Shown here: positions 10,063-18,157 of the stretch, piece by piece | Numbering within the stretch: the stretch's first letter is position 1 | Layout of the letters: each line of letters starts with the position of its first letter | Assembly: GCF_900116705.1 (NCBI RefSeq) | Contig: NZ_FPBP01000004.1 | Location: forward strand, 276,287 to 340,286 | Source of the DNA: Halomonas korlensis | GTDB lineage: Bacteria > Pseudomonadota > Gammaproteobacteria > Pseudomonadales > Halomonadaceae | Length of the DNA: 64,000 nucleotides | Direction: 5' to 3' | Position numbers and translations under genes: made by a program | The notes under the pieces: generated by a model | The model's database searches: none | The model's input: only the letters and a program-made list of their open reading frames with translations | What the model was told of the DNA's origin: nothing

Positions 10063-10918
10063 CGCCGCCCTCATGTCCCGCGTCTTGACCAGCCTCTCGA
10101 ACCTCCTCCGGCTCACCGCACCAAGCCGCCCGCCAGCCGACCATCTGCGACCAGAGCGCACGCTTGGCCTCGGCGCTCGCCCCCAGCTCACTCAGCGACG
10201 GCCCCTGCCAGGCAGGCAGGCCAAGGGTCGGGCAATGGCCGTCGGCCAGGGCGAGAATCGCGTCCAGATCCGCGTCGTGGCCAAACAGCAGCACCCTTTC
10301 GGGGACCCAGCCCCGCCGGCGACGGCCATCCAGGAATGCCTGAAAGCCTTGACGGGCCTCGTCAAGCGGCGCCTCCACCGGCAACCCTTCCATCTGCGGC
10401 CAGTGATAAGCCTCGAAATGCGGAAATTGCGCGGGGATCACACCGGCCGCCTGCAACAGATTGGCCAGCAGGCGCGCCTGCTCGGCGCGCGGGGCGGCGC
10501 GCTCTGTCAGGATCACCAACCAACGACCATCGAGACAGGCGACCTGAACGGTGAAGCGTAATGTCTTTCCGGCGGCTGGGGCTGTGTCGGAGACTGCCTC
10601 GAGTTCTGTAGATGTCGATTCGCGCGCGTCGTCGGGCGGCTCGCCCAGCAGCGCCCGAGCCTTGCCGCGCGAAACGGGCCGCAGATGGCGCTCGGGTCTC
10701 GCCATCTCGGGGGCGGATGACGTCGGCGGAGACGGTGGCCTTGCCGCCTCGTCGAGCAGTGCGTGAAGCCGTTCATGCGGAGGCTCGGTCGCCACTGGAG
10801 CCGGCGTCTCCCATTCGCAGACCGGCGTCGGCCGAGCATTGGGCAAACGGTAGCGGGCCACCCACGCCGTCACGCCCATGGCCTCCAGGTACTGAAGGCG
10901 CTGGGGATCTGGGCTCAC
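10055..10918 (-). CDS. holD: HolD-like DNA polymerase III psi subunit, enlarged
   Basis: Likely psi subunit of the clamp-loader complex, which contacts chi and SSB. Psi is poorly conserved, so the call rests on its ends and context. The N-terminus, MSPDPQRLQYLEAMGVTAWV, resembles the E. coli psi start (LQQLGITQW). The C-terminus, PSLSELGASAEAKRALWSQM, resembles ASPALTDLRANPTARAALWQQI. rimI follows directly. At 287 residues it is about twice E. coli HolD (137); the extra length is a Pro/Ala/Glu-rich middle (about 45-115). The GTG at 10918 overlaps the bolA stop as GTGA. An upstream GTG at 10978 would overlap bolA by 64 bases. Confidence 0.7.
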   Translation of the reverse strand: MSPDPQRLQYLEAMGVTAWVARYRLPNARPTPVCEWETPAPVATEPPHERLHALLDEAARPPSPPTSSAPEMARPERHLRPVSRGKARALLGEPPDDARESTSTELEAVSDTAPAAGKTLRFTVQVACLDGRWLVILTERAAPRAEQARLLANLLQAAGVIPAQFPHFEAYHWPQMEGLPVEAPLDEARQGFQAFLDGRRRRGWVPERVLLFGHDADLDAILALADGHCPTLGLPAWQGPSLSELGASAEAKRALWSQMVGWRAAWCGEPEEVREAGQDAGHEGGDA

Positions 10919-11226
10919 GACGCGCCGCCACCCCGGCAGTTCGGCGAGTTGGGCCGGGCCTCGCCGCGGGCTGCCCACTCCGCTGCCGTATAGGGGTGCA
11001 AGGCCAGTGCATGCACCGGGCCTGCCAGTTCGTCGGCCAACAAGGCGTAGATCTGCTGGTGACGCTTGACGGGCATCATGCCCTCGAAACGGCTCGAGAC
11101 CAGCGTCACCTTGAAGTGAGTCTCGGAATTCGCGGGCACGTTATGCCGATGACTCTCGTTCTCCACCGTCATGAAGGTGGGCTCGAGGGCCTGGAGCTTG
11201 TCTTCGATAATGGCCTGTATGCGCAT
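10915..11226 (-). CDS. bolA: BolA family regulator
   Basis: BolA proteins bind [2Fe-2S] glutaredoxins and, in E. coli, act as stress-linked transcription factors affecting cell shape. The 103-residue product begins MRIQAIIEDKL and carries the family core ESHRHNVPANSETHFKVTLVS, RFEGMMPVKRHQQIY and VHALALHPYTAAEW. The conserved C-terminal NCRGGGAS resembles the CRGAGS of E. coli BolA. The ATG at 11226 avoids an unsupported 22-residue extension. The stop overlaps the holD GTG. Confidence 0.93.
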   Translation of the reverse strand: MRIQAIIEDKLQALEPTFMTVENESHRHNVPANSETHFKVTLVSSRFEGMMPVKRHQQIYALLADELAGPVHALALHPYTAAEWAARGEARPNSPNCRGGGAS

Positions 11227-11282
11227 GTTGGCTCCTCGATGAATGATAGGGGGTTCATTGTAACGCCTTGGCGGCGATTCGC

Positions 11283-12707
11283 TCAGTCGCAACGCGGCAC
11301 GCCGGAACGACCCACCTCGCGACGCTGCCTGGCCTGGGCCTCACCGGCCAGCGTCACGCGACCGAGACTGGCCACGAGCGCCAACAGACAAGCGGCACAC
11401 CCGGCCCAGAGCGTGGCCTGCACGGGCGCGTTGGCGGCAAGAAAGGCCCCCACCAGGGCGACCCCCAGCGACTGACCCACGGTACGGGTGGTGCTCATCA
11501 CCCCGGAGGCGCTGGAGCTGAACTGCCAAGGCACGCTGGCCATCATCTCGCGGTTGTTGGGCGGCTGAAAGAGCCCGAAGCCCAGGCCACACAGTCCCGT
11601 GCGCCACAGACCATCGATCACCTTCGCCTCGGCGTCGAGCAACGCCAGCGACGCCAGCCCGATGAACAGCAGTACCAGCCCGGCACACGACAACAGGCTG
11701 GGGTTGACCCGATCGGCCAGCCGCCCGGCCAGCGGCCCTACCAGCATGATCGCCAGCGGCCAGGGCGTAAACAGCCAGGCCGTTTGCAGCGGTGTGAAGC
11801 CCATTTCCTGCTGATAGAGAAACGACAGGGCGACGAAGGTAAGCCCCTGCCCGATGAAGGCCAGCCCCGAGGCCGAGACCGCCAGGCTGAAGCGCCGCTC
11901 GGCGAACAGCGAGAGCGGTAGCAAAGGGTGCGTGGCACGACGCTGACGTCTCACGAAGCATAGCCCGGCCAGCAGGCTGGCCGTCAGCCAGGCGAGCGTC
12001 TGCCAGAGCGGCGCGCCATACCCAATGCCGTCCATACCGACGAACAAGGCGCCAAGCGTGGCTATCGACAGCAGCGCCCCCCAGCCATCGAAGCCACCTT
12101 GCCGCCCGGGCTCTCTCGGCAAGGCGCGCCACGCCAGCATCAGCGCGAAGACCCCCAGCGGCAGATGCAGGACGAACAGCCACGGCCAGCTGGCCACGGA
12201 AAGTACCAGGCCACCGATCGTCGGCCCCGCCGCATAGCCTCCGGCGACAACCAGGGCGCTCAGACCCAGGGCCGAGCCCAGCAATCTCGAGGGGAAGATC
12301 GAACGATAGAGCGAGGGCCCGATCGACAGCGTGGCCGCCGCGCCGAGCCCTTGAAGGGCTCGGAATGCCAGCAGCATATTCAACTCACGCGACAACGCAG
12401 CGCCCAAGGATGCCAGCACGAACAGCGCCAGACCCGCCACGTAGAGACGCCGACGGCTGATCAGCTCGCTGACCGCGGCGAACACCAGCAGGAAGGCGGC
12501 GCAGACGATCTGGAAGAGGTTGGTCACCCACACCGAACGCGCCGAGGAGATCGCCAGGTCATCGGCGATCGACGGCAGTGCCAGGTTGATCATGGTGGTG
12601 TCCACCACCGCCATCAGGGTGCCGAGAATCAGCGCCAGTACCGCCAGGCGGCGCTGGGGCGCCGGCAGGCCGTCATCGCCAGGGCGTGTCTCGAAGAGTC
12701 GGCTCAT
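11283..12707 (-). CDS. MFS multidrug efflux transporter (DHA2 type)
   Basis: Inner-membrane proton antiporter of the EmrB/QacA (14-span) class, 474 residues. The DHA2 motif near the first span (GTLMAVVDTTMINLALPSI) and the antiporter motif C, seen as GGYAAGPTIGG in span 5, are both present. The substrate cannot be told from sequence. No membrane-fusion partner or local repressor is adjacent. Leftward, 56 bases upstream of bolA, ending before it. Confidence 0.88.
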   Translation of the reverse strand: MSRLFETRPGDDGLPAPQRRLAVLALILGTLMAVVDTTMINLALPSIADDLAISSARSVWVTNLFQIVCAAFLLVFAAVSELISRRRLYVAGLALFVLASLGAALSRELNMLLAFRALQGLGAAATLSIGPSLYRSIFPSRLLGSALGLSALVVAGGYAAGPTIGGLVLSVASWPWLFVLHLPLGVFALMLAWRALPREPGRQGGFDGWGALLSIATLGALFVGMDGIGYGAPLWQTLAWLTASLLAGLCFVRRQRRATHPLLPLSLFAERRFSLAVSASGLAFIGQGLTFVALSFLYQQEMGFTPLQTAWLFTPWPLAIMLVGPLAGRLADRVNPSLLSCAGLVLLFIGLASLALLDAEAKVIDGLWRTGLCGLGFGLFQPPNNREMMASVPWQFSSSASGVMSTTRTVGQSLGVALVGAFLAANAPVQATLWAGCAACLLALVASLGRVTLAGEAQARQRREVGRSGVPRCD

Positions 12708-12726
12708 GTGTCAGGCGTCCATCGTG

Positions 12727-12752
12727 AAGAAACCGGCCGAAGCCGGTTTCTT
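12727..12752 (-). terminator. intrinsic hairpin between the MFS gene and the 12.8-kb gene
   Basis: Perfect 11-bp stem AAGAAACCGGC / GCCGGTTTCTT with a CGAA loop, 24 bases past the stop of the leftward 128-residue hypothetical gene and just upstream of the MFS start. It most likely ends the lysS-proximal transcription unit. Confidence 0.75.
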
Positions 12753-12776
12753 AAAGCGGGGCGTTACCGGCGACGG

Positions 12777-13163
12777 TCAACCCCGGTCGGCTTCCAGCAG
12801 CAGCGCATCGTCCACTTCGGATATCTCGAGGGGCGCTTCGTCATCCAGGTCGATGGCCAGGTAGCTGTGCTCGATCTGCAGGAAACGCTGGAAGAGCGAC
12901 CAGTCCAGGCGCTCTGGCCATTGGCGCTCGTCTTCTTCCCAGGCGCGCAGTTCGGTCTCGAGGATCGCGGCATAGCGCTCGTGGACGAAGGCTTCAAGCG
13001 CCTCGGGCGTGTCCATCTCGGGGATCAGGTAGACGGTGCTTTCGCGTTCGACATCGTCCAGGGTCAGATCGTCGTCCCCCATCGTGGGCTCGAGCTGATT
13101 GATCCAGTCCACAAAATGCCGGGTCGGTCTGACGCTCAGGGCGGAGCGGTTGAGCAGTTTCAT
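12777..13163 (-). CDS. conserved hypothetical protein, acidic, 128 aa
   Basis: Not recognised as a named family. It begins MKLLNRSALSVRPTRHFVDW and is acidic and rich in Trp, Glu and Asp (LRAWEEDERQWPERLDWSLF), with no signal peptide, membrane span or cysteine cluster. It is probably cytosolic. The ATG at 13163 has an AGGAG-type site (GGAGA upstream); a longer reading from 13223 would run to within 11 bases of lysS. Same strand as lysS, 70 bases downstream of it and ahead of a strong terminator, so it may be the last gene of prfB-lysS. Confidence 0.8.
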   Translation of the reverse strand: MKLLNRSALSVRPTRHFVDWINQLEPTMGDDDLTLDDVERESTVYLIPEMDTPEALEAFVHERYAAILETELRAWEEDERQWPERLDWSLFQRFLQIEHSYLAIDLDDEAPLEISEVDDALLLEADRG

Positions 13164-13233
13164 CACGGTCTCCTCGACATCGAAACGCCGATCAGTATGG
13201 TCGCTTGGCAGGCCGCTTACCAATTTATTCCGG

Positions 13234-14778
13234 TTATTCCGGCCGCATGGCGGGGAACAGCAGCACGTCGCGGATCGAGGCGCTATCGGTGAACAGCATC
13301 ACCAGCCGGTCGATGCCGATCCCTTCGCCAGCCGTGGGCGGCAGGCCGACCTCCAGGGCGCGGATATAATCGGCATCGTAGTACATCGCCTCCAGGTCGC
13401 CGGCTTCCTTGTCCGCCGCCTGCGCTCGGAATCGCTCGGCCTGATCCTCGGCATCGTTGAGCTCCGAGAAGCCATTGGCGATCTCGCGGCCGCCGACGAA
13501 GAACTCGAACCGCTCGGTGACGAAGGGGTCGCTATCCTGGCGCCGCGCCAGCGGGCTGACCTCGGTAGGGTAGTCGGTGATGAAGGTCGGGGCCTGCAGG
13601 CGATGCTCGACGGTCTTCTCGAAGATCTCGATCTGGATCTTGCCGAGCCCCCAGCCGTCCTTGACGTCGATGTCCAGGCGCTCGGCGATCTGGCGCGCGG
13701 CGGACGCATCGGCCAGCGCCTCGGCGTGGATGTCCGGATTGTATTTCAGGATGGCGTCGAACACGCTGATCCGCTCGAGCGGCTGACCGAAATCGTAGGC
13801 ATAGGTTTCCAGCACCTCCCCTTCGGCGTTGCGCACGGTATTGACCACGGTGGTGGTACCGAGCACCTTCTGGGCCACGCTGCGCAGCATCTGCTCGGTG
13901 AGGTCCATCAGGTCATGATGGTTGGCATGGGCCTGATAGAACTCGATCATGGTGAACTCGGGGTTGTGCCGAGTGGAGAGGCCTTCGTTGCGGAAGTTAC
14001 GGTTGATCTCGAAGACCCGCTCGAAGCCGCCCACCACCAGGCGCTTGAGATACAGCTCCGGCGCGATGCGCAGGTACATGTCGATGTCCAGCGCATTGTG
14101 GTGGGTGACGAAGGGACGCGCCGTGGCGCCGCCGGGAATCGGCTGCAGCATGGGCGTTTCTACTTCCATGAAGCCGCGATCCTCGAAGAAGCGGCGCATG
14201 GCGCTGATCACTCCGGCGCGGGTCTCGAAGACCTTGCGCGAGTCCGGGTTCATGATCAGGTCGACGTAGCGCTGGCGATAGCGGGCCTCCATGTCGGTGA
14301 GGCCGTGGAACTTGTCGGGCAGCGGGCGCAGGCTCTTGGTGAGCAGCGTCGCCTCCGCCATCTTCACGTAGAGATCGCCCTTGCCGGACTTATGCACCGG
14401 CCCGCGCGCCGCAACGATATCGCCGATATCCCAGCTCTTGATGTCCTCAAGCACCTCGGCCGGCAGGCCCTGCTTGTCGACGTAGAGCTGGATCGTCCCC
14501 GACGGATCCTGGATGACGATGAAGGGCCCACGCTTGCGCATGATGCGCCCGGACACGGCGGCCTGGCGGTCACGCGCTTCCAGCTCGGCCTTGTCCATCT
14601 CGCCGAGCTCGTCGATCAGCTCGGCGGCCAGGCTGTCGCGGCGAAAGTCGTTGGGAAACGCGCTCTTGCCGGTGGCGACTGCACGCTCGCGGCGCGCCGC
14701 GAGCTTTTCGCGACGCTCGGCGATCAGGCGATTCTCGTCGGCCTGGGGGCCGGTCTGGGAAGAGCGTTGGTCGGCCAT
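13234..14778 (-). CDS. lysS: lysyl-tRNA synthetase, class II
   Basis: Charges tRNA-Lys. The 514-residue protein has an N-terminal OB-fold anticodon domain ([20 protein letters not shown], about residues 75-95). The class II catalytic core carries motif 2 [20 protein letters not shown] and motif 3 [10 protein letters not shown] near the C-terminus. It follows prfB by 41 bases on the same strand, the prfB-lysS order known from E. coli. Confidence 0.98.
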   Translation of the reverse strand: MADQRSSQTGPQADENRLIAERREKLAARRERAVATGKSAFPNDFRRDSLAAELIDELGEMDKAELEARDRQAAVSGRIMRKRGPFIVIQDPSGTIQLYVDKQGLPAEVLEDIKSWDIGDIVAARGPVHKSGKGDLYVKMAEATLLTKSLRPLPDKFHGLTDMEARYRQRYVDLIMNPDSRKVFETRAGVISAMRRFFEDRGFMEVETPMLQPIPGGATARPFVTHHNALDIDMYLRIAPELYLKRLVVGGFERVFEINRNFRNEGLSTRHNPEFTMIEFYQAHANHHDLMDLTEQMLRSVAQKVLGTTTVVNTVRNAEGEVLETYAYDFGQPLERISVFDAILKYNPDIHAEALADASAARQIAERLDIDVKDGWGLGKIQIEIFEKTVEHRLQAPTFITDYPTEVSPLARRQDSDPFVTERFEFFVGGREIANGFSELNDAEDQAERFRAQAADKEAGDLEAMYYDADYIRALEVGLPPTAGEGIGIDRLVMLFTDSASIRDVLLFPAMRPE

Positions 14779-14819
14779 TGCGCTACCTGTAGCTACCTAA
14801 AAAAAGTGATTGATGAGCC

Positions 14820-15918
14820 CTACAGGCCCTGCTTGAGACTCGCTTCGATGAACTGATCCAGATCGCCATCGAGCACCTTCTCACAGTTGCTCGACTGCAC
14901 GCCGGTACGCAGATCCTTGATGCGCTGATCGTCCAGCACGTAGGAGCGGATCTGGCTGCCCCAGCCGATATCGGACTTGGAATCCTCGGCCTCCTGCTTG
15001 GCGGCGTTGCGCTTCTGCATTTCCAGTTCCCACAGCTTCGCCTTGAGCTGCTTCATGGCGAAGTCGCGGTTGGCGTGCTGGCTGCGCTGGCCCTGGCAGG
15101 CGACCACGATGCCGGTCGGCTCGTGGGTGATGCGCACGGCGGAGTCGGTGGTGTTGACGTGCTGGCCGCCGGCACCGCTCGAACGGTAGGTGTCGGTGCG
15201 CAGGTCGGACGGGTTGATCTCGACCTCGAAGCTGTCATCGATCTCCGGCGACAGGAACACCGAGGCAAACGACGTGTGCCGACGACCGCCCGAGTCGAAG
15301 GGACTCTTGCGTACCAGGCGGTGGACGCCGGTCTCGGTACGCAGCCAACCGAAGGCGTAGTCGCCCTGCACGTGGATGGTGGCCGACTTGATGCCCGCTA
15401 CATCGCCCGCCGACACCTCGGTGATCTCGGCCTTGAAGCCGTGATGCTCGGCCCAACGCAGGTACATGCGCAGCAGCATGTTGGCCCAGTCCTGGGCCTC
15501 GGTACCGCCGGAGCCCGCCTGGATGTCGAGATAGGCGTTGTTCTCGTCCATCTCGCCGGAGAACATGCGTCGGAACTCGAGCGTCTCGAGGCTGGTCTGC
15601 AGGCCGTCCAGCTCCTTCTGTACCTCGGCGACGGTGGCCTCGTCGTCCTCCATCTCGGCCAGCTCCAGCAGGTCGGCGCTGTCCGCCAGGCCCTGGCTCA
15701 GCCGGTCGAGCGTCTCGACCACGGTCTCCAGTGCCGCCCGCTCCTTGCCGAGCTTCTGCGCATGGTCCGGATCGTTCCAGACATCGGGCGCTTCCAGTTC
15801 GCGGGTGACTTCCTCTAGCCGGTCCTTCTTTTCGGCATAGTCAAAGATACCCCCTCAGGACGTCTGTCCGCTCGGCCAGGTCCTTGATGAGGCTATGAAT
15901 CGGGTTGGTTTCCAACAT
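14820..15918 (-). CDS. prfB: peptide chain release factor 2 (programmed +1 frameshift)
   Basis: RF2 releases the peptide at UGA and UAA stops. Read from the ATG at 15918, frame 0 encodes 25 residues ([20 protein letters not shown], then LRGYL) and meets TGA at 15843-15841. Slipping +1 on CTT continues DYAEKKD... for 340 residues. The total of 365 equals E. coli RF2. The stop-recognition tripeptide SPF (RKSPFDSGG) and catalytic GGQ (SGAGGQHVN) are present. The residue four before GGQ's first Gly (E. coli position 246) is serine. The frameshift autoregulates RF2: scarce RF2 lets the ribosome pause and shift. Confidence 0.97.
15840..15855 (-). promoter_or_regulatory. RF2 programmed +1 frameshift site
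   Basis: On the minus strand the site reads AGGGGGTATCTTTGAC. It combines an internal Shine-Dalgarno element (AGGGGG, 15855-15850), a 3-base spacer, the slippery CTT codon and the in-frame TGA followed by C, a weak termination context. This matches the canonical E. coli element base for base over the core. Confidence 0.96.
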
Positions 15919-16059
15919 GGGCTCGCTCGCCTGAAGAGACAGTGGCAAAACGGCCGCCGCGGCGCTGACATCACGGCAGAACCATCGGCGGCACGAAAAA
16001 GGCGTCCAGTGTAGCGAATGTGCCGACTCATCGCATCCATCAAGGCGGAGCCAAACGAC

Positions 16060-16083
16060 GAAACCCGGCCGCAGCCGGGTTTC
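16060..16083 (-). terminator. intrinsic hairpin after the FadL-type gene
   Basis: Perfect 10-bp stem GAAACCCGGC / GCCGGGTTTC with a 4-base loop, 21 bases beyond the stop codon at 16105 on the minus strand. The following sequence is only moderately T-rich. Confidence 0.75.
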
Positions 16084-16104
16084 AGCAAGCCCTTGCCGCC
16101 GAAC

Positions 16105-17445
16105 TCAGAAGCGGTAATCCACCGAGAGTGCGACGACATCGGCCGAGACCTCATAGGTGCCCGCCAGGTTGCCGCGCGAGGCATTGTCGTTGGTGGGCGT
16201 CGCCTGCTGCTCTATGTCGCCGTCATCGCCGAAGACATGCATGTAACCAGCGGTGATTCCCAACTCGGGCGTCGGCATCCAAGTCGCGCCGAGCGTCGCC
16301 CACTGACGGTCGGCATCCGGCACCCGTGGCGTCCGGTATTCGGCGCTGGGCACCGGGCTCTCATCGACGCCCAGGCCGGCACGCAGCAGCCACTGCGGGG
16401 TCAGGGCGTAGTTAGCGCCCACCGAGAAGGCCCAGGTATTGTCCCAGTTCTCCTCGGTGCGACTCGAAGAGCGCCCATCCTCGAACTCGACCACCAGCTC
16501 GTCGAAGCTGCTCCACTCGGTCCACTCGGCATTCGCCATCAGCGCCAGACGATCGGACAGCTGATGGTAGACGCCCAGGTTCAGGTTAGCCGGGGTCGTC
16601 AGCTCGGCCTTTCCACCGGTTCCCCCGACAAGACCTGCGTCGATAGCGCCTTCCGAGACGGGATCGGTTCCCCTGACATCGAGCTCGCCATCAAGCGTCA
16701 GGTCAATTTTCGAGCGATAACTTATCCCCAGGCGGGTCTGATCGGTAACCTGAAAAAGAGCGCCCAGGGTATAGCCATATCCCCAGTCATCGCCGGTCAC
16801 CTCACCAATGACATCGTTCTGTCCCGGCGTTGCCAAGGGATTACCTTGAGCTGCCGCTAACGACCCAAAATCTGATGCGTTGGACAGCGTGGCATCGGCA
16901 TATTGCGCGCGCAAACCCACCGCCAGATTGAGACGATCGCTGGCTCGATAGTTCAGGGTCGGCTGAAAGTCGATAGTCGTCAGCTCGGTCTCGACGGCAT
17001 GGTAGCGACCGATCCAGTCCTCGTCGTACTTGGTAGAAAGCCCGTAGGGCGCATAGATGGCCAGACCTAGGTCGAACTGCTCGTTCAGTTGAGTCTTGGC
17101 GGCAAAGGACGGCACCCAGGCACTTTCTCCCCCTTGGCTGGAGGCATCAGAACCATAGGGCATCCCAAAGACACTGGAAGCACTTCCATCCTGCAACTCG
17201 AAATTGGCATCGATATAGGCCAGGCCACCGACAACCTGATTCCCATCGATATTGCCGATGGCCGCCGGGTTGTGCGCCATGAAGCTGGCATCCTCGGCGC
17301 CCGCGGCGGCGTTGGAGAAGGCGTTGGCCAGGGTCTTGGCGCTTTGCTCGCGAACCTGGAACCCCGAGGCAGCCGCTTGGGAGGCGACTAGAGCCGTTGA
17401 GGCGATAGCGACGGCGATGGAGACTTTATTGAACTTGTTATACAT
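16105..17445 (-). CDS. outer membrane long-chain fatty acid/aromatic channel, FadL family
   Basis: Outer-membrane beta-barrel of the FadL/OmpP1/TodX family, which passes long-chain fatty acids or other hydrophobic compounds. The 446 residues start with a signal peptide (about 27 residues, ending AAAS). The mature N-terminus GFQVREQSAKTLANAFS with FMAHNPAAI is the FadL plug signature, and the chain ends in aromatic VDYRF, as barrels do. It begins at the ATG 17445 with a GGGTGCC spacer region upstream. E. coli FadL is the model, but the exact substrate is unknown. Confidence 0.88.
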   Translation of the reverse strand: MYNKFNKVSIAVAIASTALVASQAAASGFQVREQSAKTLANAFSNAAAGAEDASFMAHNPAAIGNIDGNQVVGGLAYIDANFELQDGSASSVFGMPYGSDASSQGGESAWVPSFAAKTQLNEQFDLGLAIYAPYGLSTKYDEDWIGRYHAVETELTTIDFQPTLNYRASDRLNLAVGLRAQYADATLSNASDFGSLAAAQGNPLATPGQNDVIGEVTGDDWGYGYTLGALFQVTDQTRLGISYRSKIDLTLDGELDVRGTDPVSEGAIDAGLVGGTGGKAELTTPANLNLGVYHQLSDRLALMANAEWTEWSSFDELVVEFEDGRSSSRTEENWDNTWAFSVGANYALTPQWLLRAGLGVDESPVPSAEYRTPRVPDADRQWATLGATWMPTPELGITAGYMHVFGDDGDIEQQATPTNDNASRGNLAGTYEVSADVVALSVDYRF

Positions 17446-17657
17446 GGCGGCACCCTCTGAGATGACATGCAGCAAGGCGCACCTGGGTGCGCTGTGTATG
17501 ATCTTGTTTTCGCCCATGGAGGCCCACCAATCAAGGCCAAACGTTCGTTTTAAATCAAATAATATCTAATACTTTTGTCTTGTAACGTCCATAAACCTTA
17601 TTAATTCAATAGGTTATTAAAATTCCCACGCTCTGGAAGAAATGAGCATGGCGGCGC
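17446..17657. other. AT-rich divergent intergenic region (fadL-type / merR)
   Basis: This stretch is markedly more AT-rich than its surroundings, especially 17535-17635. An imperfect inverted repeat, AACC-TTATT ... AATA-GGTT (17594-17615), lies about 150 bases upstream of the FadL-type start and could be an operator for it. No open frame with coding character was seen. Confidence 0.5.
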
Positions 17658-17689
17658 TTGACCTATGGGTAACCCAAAGGTTTTAGACT
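17658..17689 (+). promoter_or_regulatory. MerR-type promoter and operator of the copper operon
   Basis: A -35 TTGACC (17658-17663) and a -10 TAGACT (17684-17689) are separated by 20 bp, the overlong spacer that MerR activators correct by twisting DNA. The spacer holds a near-perfect palindrome, ACCT-A-TGGGT-A-ACCCA-A-AGGT (17661-17681, centre 17671), with one mismatched pair. It lies 31 bases upstream of the merR ATG, so it should drive merR-copA-20721 as one transcript. Confidence 0.9.
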
Positions 17690-17719
17690 ACTGTCATCGA
17701 TTTCATCCAGGATACAACG

Positions 17720-18157
17720 ATGAAGGTCAGCGAACTGGCACGTCTGGCCGGCGTTACCGCCGAAACCGTGCGTCACTACACCCGAGAAGGACTCCTGCAC
17801 CCCGAACGCGACCCGGAGAACGGCTACCAGCTGTTCGGGCAGGTCGACCTGGAGCGGCTGCGCTTCATCCAGCGCGCCCGCACCCTGGGCTTCGGCGTCG
17901 CCGAGATCCGCGACATCCTGGCCCACGCCGACCATGGCGACTCGCCCTGCCCCTTGGTGCGCGACCTGCTGGCCAGCCGACTCCCCGAGATCCGCGCGCG
18001 TATCCAGGAACTCGAAGCGCTGGCCTCGCGCATGGAACAGGCCCTCGATGCCTGGGCCGAGATGCCGGACGGCACCCCGGACGGCCACAGCCTGTGCCGA
18101 TTGATCGAAAGCTTCCCCGAACCATTGGCCGCCGACATCGGCAAGGAGACCTCATGA
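17720..18157 (+). CDS. MerR-family metal-responsive regulator of copA
   Basis: Metal-sensing activator of the adjacent copper ATPase. The 145-residue protein has the MerR helix-turn-helix ([20 protein letters not shown]) and a long dimer helix. Only two cysteines follow: Cys77 in SPCPLV, equivalent to ZntR/PbrR Cys79, and Cys126 in SLCRLI, near the C-terminal metal-loop position. The CueR pair around 112/120 and the ZntR Cys114/115 pair are not both present, so metal choice cannot be read off directly. Copper or silver is inferred from the copA partner. Its stop overlaps the copA ATG (ATGA). Confidence 0.9.
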   Translation: MKVSELARLAGVTAETVRHYTREGLLHPERDPENGYQLFGQVDLERLRFIQRARTLGFGVAEIRDILAHADHGDSPCPLVRDLLASRLPEIRARIQELEALASRMEQALDAWAEMPDGTPDGHSLCRLIESFPEPLAADIGKETS

